From Aaosphaeria pasadenensis (taxonomy: Eukaryota > Ascomycota > Dothideomycetes > Pleosporales), in contig JAKLMB010000008.1 in assembly GCA_022813625.1 (NCBI GenBank), positions 1-64,000 on the forward strand: a stretch of 64,000 bases of DNA, in the 5' to 3' direction. The notes beneath the pieces are model-generated. The model worked only from the letters and a program-made list of their open reading frames with translations. It did not search any database and was not told where the DNA came from. This document shows positions 35,291 through 46,468 of this stretch, piece by piece. Each line of letters begins with the position of its first letter. The first letter of the stretch is position 1. The position numbers were made by a program, and so were the translations under genes.

Positions 35291-37871
35291 TCATCGGGCA
35301 GACTTTGGTTGAGCCTCTGAGATACGCCGACGGACTTTCTGTGTGGAAGGATCATTCTCGCCTAGATTTCGTATCCTCCACTGTAGCACGTTTCTGAGCA
35401 TCCGAATTGCTTCGTCTGCCCGACCCCGCTCAGATATTGTAGTAGCATAGCTTTCCAATGTCGAGATTGTGCATTTATGATTATCACCATAGACCCGCCG
35501 TCTTCTTCCAAAAACCTCCCTGTACATTGTTTCTGACTCGCTCAGCTGTTGATCCTTCCGAAGCATATTTGCGAGAGTATCGATTATTGAGAGTGTTTTT
35601 GGGTGGTGTTTGCCACGATGCCGTTCACACTTCTCCAGCGCCTCTTTGGTCATTTCGATCGCATTTTTCAACTGGCCTGGTTGATCCTGGATTCGGTCTG
35701 CAAAGAGTGCCATCGTTGTGATTGTGAGTGGATGATCCTCACCTTCGAACATTCTAGCTGCTTCTAGCAATCTCCCCAGAATTTCAATCTCTTTATCCTT
35801 GTCCCCTTTTCGTCCAATCGCGATTGCAAATGTCTGTACTGCCTCGTGTGTTTTGTGTGCATCATTGCCAAAACGTTCATTATTCCCCTCCATCAACTCT
35901 TTCAGCGCACAGAATGCTATATCTAATTTTCCCTGAAGAATAAGCAATATGGCTTGGGAGTGCGTCGCCTCAAGAAAGAAAGAACTGTCCTGATGACACA
36001 TGTAGAGCAGCCCCGTCGCAACATTAGACATATCTTCTGCCTTGTCCAGTTGCCCTAGGCTTATGTATACCGTTGCAATACTATTAATTGTGCCGAGCGT
36101 AGCTAGATGTTGCATTCCATATATTTGCATCCGCTTCTCTAGTATCTCCATGAGCATTGAAAGTGCTTCTTCATACCGTCCTAGCCCATGCAAGGTGCCT
36201 GCGAGATCACTCAGTGCTTGAATTGTATCCTTGTAGTTCTCGCCATGGATCTTTTTGGTCTCATGATATACAAAGTGACGAATCAAATTGTCATCTGTCC
36301 AGCGTCCCAGACTGCCAAAAAAGAACCCCACCATTTTTAAATGGTCAAGCAGAATCGTTGAAATTGAATTTGACAGTCTCGTTGCATTTTGAATCGCTGC
36401 AAAGTTCGCCATGATATGCGGCAGCAGTCGAAGCCGGGCTTCTGGCGTTTTCCCGCAGCTGCCTGCTAGGACCAGACGGTGACATGTTATTAGGCTGATT
36501 CGATGCTTTTGCTCTTGCCCAAGCCTATCGTAACCCCAAGCATGCACCAACTTATGCATTGAGTAACTCTGACTGTCCGGGCTCCAATCCACAAACGAGT
36601 AACTCTTCAATATCTGCAAGTGGTCCTCAAGCTTGTGTAGCTCTAGATTATGCTCTGGAGAGACTATGCGTCGGTAATGATCAGGAGCATCGTAGTCCAC
36701 GATGTACATGTCTCTGTTCGGTTTGCCAGCATGGAATAGTTCCAGAAAGATATCGTCGAAGTTGAGAAACGATAAACTTGTCATCAGAGCAGACGCTTCC
36801 GGACATATCTTGGCGATAGCTTCGTAAGACGTCTCCCATGTAGTAAGGACACTGTGCTGGTATTTATGGACCAAACCATCGGGGTTTCGATTGAGAATCT
36901 CCCGTCGCCGTCGTCTGTAGTCCGGTAGATAGGTCTTGATGTTGGAGCGTAGCCGTGGAGTTGAACCAACGTAGGAAGCAGCAAGAGTAACAGCCAAAGC
37001 TAGATATCCGAGCTCATGTACAATAGCGATGACTTCGTTTCTAATCTCCAAGTCATTGCGTGGTAGCTGAGAGTAGCGGTAAAATAGCTCTGCAGCTTGC
37101 GTCGACTCCATTTCACGCACGTGAATGCCAGCCAGCTGCGTTATGCCTCCCACTGAGCTATTTCGGCTTGTGACAATGGTATGAAGGGACGCTGAATCTG
37201 GTATGAAATGCTGTATGTCAATGTATCCGCTGGCGTCGCGGTTGTTAATATCATCCGCGCCATCGAACACCATCAAACAGGGCTCTTTGCGGCTGGAGAG
37301 CCAGCTCTTAACACCTGTCAACGCGAACTCGACATTGACGGTCCCTGATAAGGGGTGTAGCGCTGGGTTGAACAAAGCTTGATATGTACTGATAATGTCA
37401 CGCTGTAGTGAGAATACAGTGCTTGCGTCTATCCAGAGCGTGGCCCTGTAATATTTACGATGTCGTCGTACATAATCGAGCACAAGTTGCGTCTTTCCAG
37501 CTCCACCGAGTCCATACACGGCGACTATGCGAGTAGTTCCGTCTGATTGATGATTGGAGCGAAGCTGCGCGTAGATCTGATTGTGTAGTGCATCGCGGTT
37601 GACAAATGCACTGACAGGTGCAGGCAAAGAGTAGGAAATTGTCCCTTCAAAGTTGGGCCTGCTGGCGGCAGCTGAGGCTATAGCGGATGTAAATGTCACT
37701 TCCCCATAACTTCAGGGTGAGGGATAGATGCTCACTGATAGTGACGTTGCCCTGAAGCACGGTTCCTCCACTGACATGGGTAGAACCGAACTGGGAGCCA
37801 TATTGATGAATATGAGCATGATCATGACGATGCTGTTCTCTGCGATCGTTCTCATCCGGAACAAGCTCCAT
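35291..37871 (-). CDS. NLR-type STAND protein: N-terminal amyloid-like motif, NB-ARC, TPR repeats
   Basis: An 840-residue signal-sensing ATPase, predicted to trigger the neighbouring hydrolase when its TPR sensor binds a non-self or stress cue. The exons are 37871-37736 and 37677-35291 (58-nt intron). Residues 1-45 are a His-rich leader then a Gly-rich motif, YGSQFGSTHV then SGGTVLQGNV (about 24-43). The NB-ARC domain has Walker A GLGGAGKT (101-108), Walker B LMVFDGADD (180-188) and, after the winged helix, an MHD-like YSMHKLVHAW. The C-terminal ~330 residues are about seven 42-residue kinesin-light-chain-type TPRs (such as ALSDLAGTLHGLGRYEEALS). The exon junction at residues 45/46 separates the motif from the NB-ARC domain. 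Known fungal NLRs carry such a motif at the N-terminus and template amyloid folding of the same motif at an effector's C-terminus. The start at 37871 is the only ATG that keeps the motif near the N-terminus. Confidence 0.88.
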
Positions 37872-38158
37872 GCTGATAATAGTGTTGAGTTCAATGCAGA
37901 AGTTGAAGCAAAGGTAAAAAAAGGAGTAAGACTGAAGACACGTATTGTTCTCTCGAGACCGAGTTAAATAGCCTGACATTGCTCTTGTGATCTAAAGCAG
38001 TAGTACGATGTTACTCTGTGCAAGTCTTGCTACATCTATCTGCCAACGAATTGTCGTGTGATGGTAGTAGAGCCAAATTAGTCAGTCATCAGGACGGCTC
38101 TCAGAGGGTACAAATTCCTTCGTCCTGTTCTCCAACCTCTCAATGAAATACAACTACA
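37872..38158. promoter_or_regulatory. Divergent promoter of the NLR and SesB-like hydrolase genes
   Basis: Only 287 bases separate the two start codons, consistent with a co-regulated two-gene unit. No specific operator is identified. Confidence 0.6.
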
Positions 38159-39465
38159 ATGAAGTGGCCCTTCAGCCCTCCGAAACAAACTGTTGACCAG
38201 GAACCTCATTCTTCTGAGAGCTCTTCCAACCTTGAGATGTCATCAAAGTCAAATAAAATATTCCCTTCCGGCATCAAGCTGTTGTACGAAGCAGACGCTA
38301 GCATAGTAGAGTGAGTGAGCATGCAAGAGACTTACCCCTCACTTTTTGCCACACGAGGAGGGCTGACAACTTCCAACGCAGTATTGTCTTCGTACACGGA
38401 CTCACTGGAGATCGAGAAAAGACATGGAAAGCAGAAAACGCGACGGAACCGTGGCCTCAGAGCTTGCTACCCTTGAAAGTACCCAATGTCCGTGTACTCA
38501 CATTCGGATACGACGCCTATCCCGCGGACTGGCGAGGCATGGTATCGAAGAATAGAATTGGGAACCATGCAATGAACCTGTTGGCTGCTGTTGCGACCTA
38601 CAGAGAGGACGATGATACAGTAAATCATTCAACGGTCTCGAAGAATACAGTACCAAGCTGATCATAACAGGATGAGCGCCCGATTATCTTCGTATGCCAT
38701 AGCCTGGGAGGCCTTGTATGTGAGGACGTAAGTTAGCAACTCCGTTCAGGTGATGAATGCAGACTCTGACCCAATTCTCCAGGCTCTGGCAATAGCACAG
38801 CAAAGGCCCGAGAGACACATCAAACAGATTCTCAACTGCACCAGGGGAATTGTGTTCCTTGGTGCGCCGCACCATGGTTCTGGCCTGGCACATTGGGCAG
38901 AACGTCTGGGCAAGACTATTGGCTTGGTTAAGCAGACAAATCCTGAAATTCTCGCTGTGCTAAAGAGTGAATCGGAAGTTCTTGAACGCGTTCAGAATGG
39001 TTTCCACACCATGATCAGATCGCGTACCCTGGACGGATTTGCACCTATTGAAATTACGTGCTTCTACGAAGAATTGCCCTTGGTTGGGGTCGGTATTGTA
39101 AGTTGACCATTGCCCTAAACGAAGCAGATGCTCATTCTATTCAGGTTGTCCCAAAACATTCTGCCATCTTGCCTGGCTACATTCCGATAGGTATACGTAG
39201 CAACCACATGGACATGACGAAGTTCGAGGGAGCGAACGATCCCGGGTTCATCGCCGTGGCTGGCGAGCTTCGGCGATGGGTGAAGGAGCTAGCGAGGTCA
39301 GAGATTACTGAACCAGTAGGCGAAAATCCACAATACAACCACGGCAGAGGAGATGGGAATTGGGGGGGAAAAGTGCCCTTACAAATTACCCAGAGCGGTT
39401 CTGAATTCCATGGGCCGACTACAGTAAGCGGAGGGTCAGTGTTTCAAGGCAACTTTGTTGCCTGA
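38159..39465 (+). CDS. SesB-like alpha/beta-hydrolase (lipase-type effector) with C-terminal amyloid-like motif
   Basis: A 360-residue predicted serine hydrolase, the likely effector partner of the divergent NLR. The exons are 38159-38310, 38382-38619, 38671-38727, 38783-39097 and 39145-39465. The fold is shown by IVFVHGLTGDREKTW near residue 53, the nucleophile elbow FVCHSLGG with S141, the block GIVFLGAPHHGSG, and a probable catalytic histidine H275 in SNHMDMTKF. This is the DUF676-like lipase type found in fungal SesB and SBP proteins. The end is not enzymatic: after a Gly/Asn-rich linker the last ~26 residues carry SGSEFHGPTT then VSGGSVFQGNF, matching the NLR N-terminal motif at about 14 of 21 positions. 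Homologous pairs elsewhere cause regulated cell death when the motif polymerises. All four introns fit in frame, and no disabling change is visible. Confidence 0.88.
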
Positions 39466-40054
39466 AGACAGATATATGCGTCTCTTATCATGTTCCGTCA
39501 TATTTCAACACGTTTTCGAAATTCCAGCTTGCACGTCAATGTTTCTTAAGGACATTACCAATAATGATCGCCTATCTAAAATGAGGAGACTCCATGACTC
39601 GTGACTTAAAAGGCGAGCTTGTTTTACCCCTACATTAGGTGATTAACAATGTAGTAGAATCCCATCGGAGAGAGAAAGAGTTGTCTAATTGCACCTTCTT
39701 CCGCTTTCAACGTCTTGCTAGTCTGCAGTTAGTTTCTTACATATTTTAGAATTATATTAATATATATAGACTATAGGTATAGCAAGATTATACTTTACTT
39801 AGCAGCAATTATTAACTCTATATATTACACTATTATATTATCATTTAAGTGGAAATATTACAGTTCTACTATAAAAGAGAAGAGCAACTAATACGCCTGT
39901 TCCTCCTAGAATAAATAGAGAATTTGCATTAGAACTGCTTTTGCCTTATTTTACACGATATAGAAAGAATTAAAACAGTAACAATGACTGATCATATATA
40001 CTCGTAAAACCTGCAGAAGTAGAATGCAGCGCGTGCGTATGCCTTGAAAGCTCA
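39466..40054. other. Intergenic with an AT-rich island
   Basis: Bases about 39735-39965 are strongly AT-rich (TATATTAATATATATAG and similar, few GC pairs) next to DNA of normal composition. No ORF is present. It could be an old insertion decayed by C-to-T changes, but no element end or repeat could be recognised. Confidence 0.55.
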
Positions 40055-41727
40055 TTACAAAACCATCTTGAATTCCGGGTCGCGATCATCACCCTTTCCT
40101 TCCCACTCAGCGTATTTACCCATAGCCTTGTCGCGGTTGATCTTCCAGCACCAAGCAACGTTTGCTGCGACTCTGTGATGCACAGGTTAGCTAGGGATTT
40201 AAACGAGGAGAAGGGAGAGAAATCTTACAGAAGCCAAGCCGCACAAAGCAATCCCAACATGATGGTATGGCTCTTATGGAAGTTTGGCGCCTCCTTTTTC
40301 TTATACGTGAAGCTGGCTACAAAGCCACCACAATTCGCAATTGCTAGTTGCAAGCCACTAGTCGTAGCGCGCTTATAATGGCCAGCGGAATTGTTCGAGT
40401 TCCAGGACAGGATGCAAGGAACGCTTGCGTACATTCCCGTCGCCATCATGAAGGTCATTCCATACTGGACCTTCGGGTTCGTTGAATACGACATCACGCC
40501 ATAACCTATTATGGCGATGGGCAATGTGACGAGCATGAGGGGCCCTCGGAGGGCAAGCTTGTCGGAGAGGATGGCGACGAGGACGGTTAGGACTGCGGCG
40601 ACGGCGTATGGGATGACAGTCCAGAGTTGGGCTTGGTTGGGATTGGAAGCAAATTTCAGATTGTTGATGATCGTGGGGAGGAAGAGGCCAAAAGAGTATA
40701 GGCCACACAGGATGCAAAAGTAGGCGCATGCTGAGAGCCACACTTGCAGGTTGAAAATGCCACGGCGAACTTCGGCCCAGTCGAAAGGCTCGTGGGCGCG
40801 GGAGGCTTCTTCGAGGCGGTTTCTGGCATGAGCTCTCTGTTCGGCAGTGAGGAATTTGGCTGTCTCAATGGAGTTGGGAAGGCCAAAGTAGCTCAAAACA
40901 CCGACGGCAACAGTAATGAGACCTTCCACAATGAAAATCCAGCGCCAGCCTTCGAGTCCTCCTGCTGGTCCGATGGAGTTAAGACCGCGGGCGAGGAGAC
41001 CCCCGAAGGCACCTGACAGAGAGGCAGCTGTGTAGAAGATACCAATGCGGAGGGCAAACTCGGTGCGTTGGTAGAACTGTGAGAGATACAGGACCTGTAA
41101 AAATTAATGTGGTGTTCATTCCTTGTAGTAGCTATTTGACATACCATTCCGGGCAGAAGGCCTCCCTCGGCTACACCAAGCAGTGCACGCACTGCTGTGA
41201 AAGATCCGAACCCTTTCACGAAGCCCAGGCACATTGTGAGAGCACCCCATACTATTGTGAGAATAGGCAACCATATCTTAGGAGTGACCTTCTTAATCAC
41301 TAGATTGCTCGGGAGTTCACTGCGAGATTTAAGCTTTGGCCCCAGTTGGACTGGCTTATGTTGCTAACCTTGCTATGTATGTGGCATAGAAGATGCACAA
41401 TCCGATTGCGTATTGATTGTCGCTGATATGAATATCCTTCTCAAGTCCAAGGATTTTTGCATTTCCGACATTGGTCCTGTCGATAAAGGAGCAAAGGAAA
41501 AGCAGCGCAAGAATGGGTAGAAGTCTATTATTTTGAGTATATTGTCAGGAATGCTTGCAACAATTGATGCTAACGGCACTGGGGGGTATTTACCTAACAT
41601 CTAACTTCCATAGAACTTGTCGCGTCAGTTGCGAGTTGTTGACTGTGGTTGTTATGGCTTCGTCATCAGACAAATGTCCGACAGAACGTTCGGTCTTCTC
41701 GTTATGCATTGTTTCCGGCTTGTCCAT
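40055..41727 (-). CDS. MFS transporter, ACS family (allantoate/nicotinate permease-like)
   Basis: A 482-residue carrier. The exons are 41727-41594, 41524-41369, 41319-41145, 41094-40229 and 40172-40055. Conserved blocks are LLFLCSFIDRTNVGNAKILG (helix 1 and the D-R-x-N-x-G-N-A motif of the family), YIASELPSNLVIKK, RALLGVAEGGLLPGMV, the RxxF-like block GLEGWRWIFIVEGLI, and PNSIETAKFLTAEQRAHAR in the central loop. The C-terminus is cytosolic and highly charged (WEGKGDDRDPEF). It is about 60 residues shorter than the other two carriers in the window because its termini are short. It belongs to the same superfamily branch as the carriers at 2.4 kb and 21.3 kb, but is not a recent duplicate of either as far as can be judged by eye. 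Confidence 0.9.
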
Positions 41728-43192
41728 AGTGGTGCAATCTATAGCCGACACAAGTGATCAATCCTGACCCAAAGAGATGCCGTCGCAAAGGCCGCGCTTG
41801 TGCAACCTGAAGGGCAGCACTGTGGAGATGTTCTGGTGAAGAAAACGCACTTCGATAGTTATTGCACAGGCAGAAGAGAGAGACAGAGAGGGAGTTGTCA
41901 CAATTGAAAAATATGTGGGAAATAAGCAGCCTTTATTCTCTGCATTCTGTAAGAGACAAGCTACCCTGCCTAGTCTGCTCACGGACACAACTCGACGCAA
42001 GGTCTATTAAGTGGCCGAGTCCCTATTGAACTATTCCCCTCCCCCCGTGGGGAAACACAAGCCCCGGAAGGACATGGTTGTCTCTTGATTCAGTGGTCGA
42101 AACGTCATGGAGATCGGCGTTCATGGCTTGTTCGGTTGCTCTGCCGTTGCAGATACGAGTGGAAATCGGCGCCGCCTAACTGGCTGCAGCCGCGCTACGA
42201 GAAATGGCGTCCTTCGAGGAGATATTCGGGGGTAGAATTGGCGCCGATTGTAAGATGCGCCGACGAGACGGCCAATATTAGGAACACCGAGAGCGGTGTA
42301 AAATATGGGATATGGTTCTCCGTTGAACCGTTGAAGGAATAAGGAGAGCTGAGATTCATGTGAGATCAATGTTTATTGAAAAATATCGAATATAGAGAGA
42401 CTGATCGTCGTGATACCAAGCAATTTGGCGAAGCTTTCTCTCCAAGATTTGCCCAGCAATGCAGCAAAATGTCACATGATTCTATCCAAATAATATGAAC
42501 ATGTAATGTGGATTGCAGTGCATTCTCTGCAAGTTCATTCTAGATCCTTTGTTCTATTGATGCTTGGATTCGTTGAGCTACGGGCGCCTGATACGGGCTG
42601 GCTATGGGACTGGATCACGTGGTTAGGTCAGTGGATGAAGCTATCAACCCCATCATCACTTGACAAGTAACATGATAAGCGGGGATCAGCGGCTCTAGAT
42701 TGTCCATAGTATTGTGAGCTCAAATATAGATCACCCTGTCCAATTGCGCGAAGGGCATAAGTGTCGGTCTTTCTTCAATGATTATCCACTTGATAGGATG
42801 TACTCTGAGCAAAGTGATTCATGTCAGACCCGCATTGCACAGTGAACTGGAAGACAGGGGATCAATTTTTCTTGTGATCTTACTCTAGGGTTAAAAATCG
42901 GACTCTTCGGCGTATAAGGCTCTCGGTTTCATGACTTAACTTGTATTCAATCATCAGCATCAAAGAACAAGCGGCGATAAAGGTTAATGGTTCGAACGTT
43001 CTGCATCAATATACTTCAAATAAATCGCGACTTTCCATCTGTTTGCATCGGATAGAAACGGAAAAACTGGGAATGGGTCATAAACGAGCATGCATGGCTC
43101 CATATTTTCAGACTCGAACAGTGCAGCTTCAGACTTCCTTCTGCCACAACGCATGCATCAGAATCTGATCTACTGTACTTCTGGTACCCGGT
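41728..43192. other. Intergenic, no gene supported
   Basis: It contains the promoter of the MFS gene on its left side and otherwise only short frames. No element or repeat is recognised. Confidence 0.5.
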
Positions 43193-44230
43193 TCAGAGTT
43201 GGTTTATCATCCCAATAATCATATCCACTGCCCTGGACCCGAGCTCATGGCCCCATCTTTTAAACTTCACCTCAGGTTGCTCCTTCACCACTTCCTCGGC
43301 GAATCTCGACGCAGACATCAACGCTATAGCCCAATTCTCCGCTGTCCACTCATTCGACAAACCCTTCGGCCCCAGATCCGAAATGGCCAAACTGCCGCAC
43401 AAACACCTCTTGTTCCGACCGGAATCCCGCCTTCGCTAGCTCTTCATACCCATTCAACATCAGCATTTCCCCACCGCCGAGGGCATATATGCACTGCACG
43501 AGTAAGTACTTCGATGTGAGTTCCTATTACGCTCATATTGGGGACTCAAACAGACCATCTGCTCCAGTGAGAAAATATCAGACACCCTCGCGACACCCGT
43601 CTCGTCTGCCCCTCGGGACTTCTCCGCACCACATTCCCCACAGCATGAGCACTGTGGCGTATATTGTCAGCTTCTAAACTCAAACGCAATGTCTATAATG
43701 CCAAAGACCGTACCAGTGACGGTTGTCCAGCCCCCAGTGTCGAGAGTACAGCTAGCTAGAACATTGTCGGGCTTTATATCTGACACCGAGGCCGGGTTAG
43801 CAAACCCCAGCCTTTCAAACACCTAACGATGGATGCGTTCAAGGTAGCATGCCTACCATTATGAACTCAGTCCCTAGATTAAAGTTCTTTCATGGCTTCT
43901 GTGACATGCCCGACTATTTTCTTCCTTTCCTTCAGAGCAAGATCCGGGGTATCCTATATCAAACCAAGCAGCATGCCCGTGAAATACGGATAGATCAAGC
44001 CTCCCTCGTCGTGGTTGCAATCTTTGTGCACTCGCAGCCGATACGTATCAGAAAGCTCTGAGGCAACGCGGAGGGATACATCGTAGAGTTTTTTCTTCAT
44101 GCGTTTAAGGACGAGGGTCTCATCTTTTGACCTATAGATACGATCAATCGGATCATAAACAGGAGTTCCCAATCAGTGAGAAACCATATTATGCTTAGAA
44201 AAACATCTATCTTTGGGCCTGGATGATGAC
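43193..44230 (-). pseudogene. Broken protein-kinase-like gene
   Basis: Read on the minus strand, kinase pieces appear in the right order but in different frames. They are: VYDPIDRIYRSKDETLVLK (ATP-binding lobe side, near 44150), YPYFTGMLLGLI, a stop at 43954-43956, DTPDLALKERKKIVGHV, two more stops in the stretch reading KEL-stop-SRD-stop-VHN, then a plausible intron and DIKPDNVLAS (catalytic loop, near 43780). Next come DIAFEF, HAVGNV with RRSPEGQT in a shifted frame (activation segment), VSDIFS, GGGEMLMLNGYEEL, and ENWAIALMSASRFAEE near the C-terminal end. The pattern fits a fungal family of kinase-like proteins with an EL-H-x-R-D-W-x-H-x-D-x-K-P-D-N loop. At least three stops and two frameshifts make it non-functional. 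The upstream limit is approximate. Confidence 0.8.
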
Positions 44231-44770
44231 ACTGGTGCACCTGGCCTTGGGCATAGCTACAACCAGATTGCCCAACGGTTGTGGAAGCCAACCGGATGCT
44301 CACACGTTTGAGACATTAGACTTGAGAAATGCAAGCCTGTTGAGAAGCATCGATGAAGTGAAATATATTGGTGAGAAAATGCAATTTGATCCAAAGGGGG
44401 CATTGAAACATTTGCAATGTGATGTTGAAAACTGCAGTAGCTGGCTAAAGATTGCGGCCGAATCCCTCCCTTGCGCTGCCCGGAAACGGTTGTTGGGGGA
44501 TACCCTTGCAATACGTACATCATATGTCACTCACTCTCTTATATGGGATTCTAGAAAGAGGCTTCATGCAATTCGAATAGGAAACAAGATTTGAAAAATT
44601 ACGGTATCGAAAAACGGTATATCTACAGTCAAGCCTCTTTCGACCCAGTCTGCCACTGAGTTCTAAGAACCAGAACAACTCTCTGATGGATGTCCAACCC
44701 AGCAACACAGATGCAAAGAAATGCATTCAATATACAAAAAAGTACGATCTATACCAGATCTGTACCAGAT
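44231..44770. other. Intergenic, no gene supported
   Basis: A 123-codon plus-strand frame (44223-44594) exists here but shows no recognised domain. The right end is the 3' flank of the CoA-transferase gene. Confidence 0.45.
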
Positions 44771-46468
44771 CTATTCCATATCCTTCAAATCCTTCGAAAC
44801 CTCGAACGCGGCTCCAGTCTTTGCCCTGATATCGTCGACCGAGACGCCCGGTGCGGTTTCGATTAGCGTTAGTCCGCCGTTCTTCCTATCGACGTCGAAC
44901 ACACACATATCAGTGATGATAGTGCTCACGCAGCGGGCGCCAGTGAGAGGCAATTTGCACTCCTGTACGATTTTGGGTGTTCCGTCCTTCGCGACGTGCT
45001 CGGTGGCCACAACGACCTTGGTGGCATCGGGGCTGCCGACGAGGTCCATGGCGCCGCCCATGCCCTTGAACACCTTGCCGGGAACCATATAGTTCGCGAG
45101 ATCTCCGGAGGCAGAAACTTGCAGCGCGCCGAGTATGCTGACGTCGACGTGGCCGCCGCGGATCATACCAAACGACTCTGCGGAGTCGAAGGTCGAGGCG
45201 CCAGGGAGGAGCGTGACGGTCTCCTTGCCTGCGTTGATAATGTCTGCGTCTACTTCTTCCTCTGTAGGGTGTGGGCCCATGCCCAAGATTCCGTTCTCGC
45301 TCTGTAGCCAGACGGTGCGGCCCTCCGGTACGAATGTGGCGGCCATGGTAGGAATGCCTACGCCGAGGTTGACGTAGTAGCCTTGCTTAAGCTCCTTCGC
45401 TGCGCGACGTGCGATACGGTTTCGTCGCGCGGCGGCCTCGTTAGGTTCCGACACTTTGCCGTCGTTCTTGGGATCTCGGGTCTTCTTTATCTCGATGTTC
45501 TTTTCAACCGTTGCGGGAACAATGCGGTCCACGAAGATTCCTGGAAGGTCGATTTCGTCGGGCTTGAGACCACCGACGGGGACGATTTCCTCAGCTTCCA
45601 CGATGGTCAGGCGGGCCGCTTTGGCCATTATGGGACCGAAGGCTTTGGTGGTATATCTTGAATACAGTGTCAGCACTTTAAACGAATTTATGCAATGAAG
45701 GGTTGCAGCCTACCGGAATACACAGTTTCCAGCCTCATCCGCTTTCCAAGCACGAATAATTGCAACATCACCCTCGAGAGCCTTCTCCATAAGGTATTTC
45801 CGGCCATTGAACTCCCTGACCTCTCGTGGTGATCCATAGCCGATCACATTACCCTCACTGTCAAACTGAGCCGGAATCTTTCCGTCTTGCAACAGCGTGT
45901 TTACAGCTGTAGGGGTGTAGAACGCGGGAATGCCTGCACCGGCTGCCCGTATCCTCTCGGCCAAAGTTCCCTGTGGACATAGCTCGATTGTGATCTTTCC
46001 GCTCAAGTACTGCTTCTCCAATGCCTTGTTGTTGCCCAGAAAACTGAGAATAAGTTTATTGACCTGTCCGGTATTGGTGAGAAGAGCGAGACCACCAACA
46101 CCTTCAATGCCAGCATTGTTGGAGACAGCAGTCAAAGAGTGCAGCGATGGTCCTCTGTCGCGAATGGCTCTGATCAGGGTTTCGGCGATACCGCAGAGAC
46201 CAAAGCCCGCGCTGAGAACCGTGGACCCGGACCGAATATCGGCGACTGCCTCGTCGGCAGACTTGAAAAGTTTGGACGCAGAGCGGTCGATTGTGGGTGC
46301 ACTTGAGCCTGAGGAGGGAGCGCTGATGAATCTCTTTTGTCGCGGAGCTCTCCAATGTGTGCTAATTGTTGCTGTGGGCCGTAATCGTGGTCGGACGGCC
46401 TGGTGTATACACACTCGCGATGGTAGGGAGGTGATGAGGAGGCGGGTCGCTGTTGGTAAACGCTCCAT
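44771..46468 (-). CDS. Mitochondrial 3-oxoacid CoA-transferase (SCOT)
   Basis: A 546-residue enzyme that transfers CoA from succinyl-CoA to a 3-oxoacid or, in some fungi, acetate, in the mitochondrial matrix. The exons are 46468-45714 and 45656-44771 (57-nt intron; junction CVFRYTTKAFG). The N-terminal ~55 residues are Arg/Ser/Thr-rich without acids early on, as in a mitochondrial presequence. The alpha part has GSTVLSAGFGLCGIAETLI and SNNAGIEGVGGLALL. The beta part begins after a basic linker (AAARRNRIARRAAKEL), continues NLGVGIPTMAATFVPEG, and holds the catalytic glutamate in SENGILGMGPHP (about residue 371). Both halves are intact and fused, the usual eukaryotic arrangement. The adjacent Zn2Cys6 gene on the same strand could be its regulator, but this is only positional. 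Confidence 0.95.

Noticed and set aside
37728..37967. A plus-strand open frame across the NLR first exon with a hydrophobic Met/Ile-rich stretch.
   Set aside because: It is the antisense of the His/Asp codons of the NLR leader; the minus-strand reading is supported by splice sites and the shared motif.
44223..44594. A 123-codon plus-strand open frame next to the kinase relic.
   Set aside because: No recognisable family, and overlapping frames of similar length occur on the other strand. It might cover decayed upstream sequence of the kinase pseudogene.
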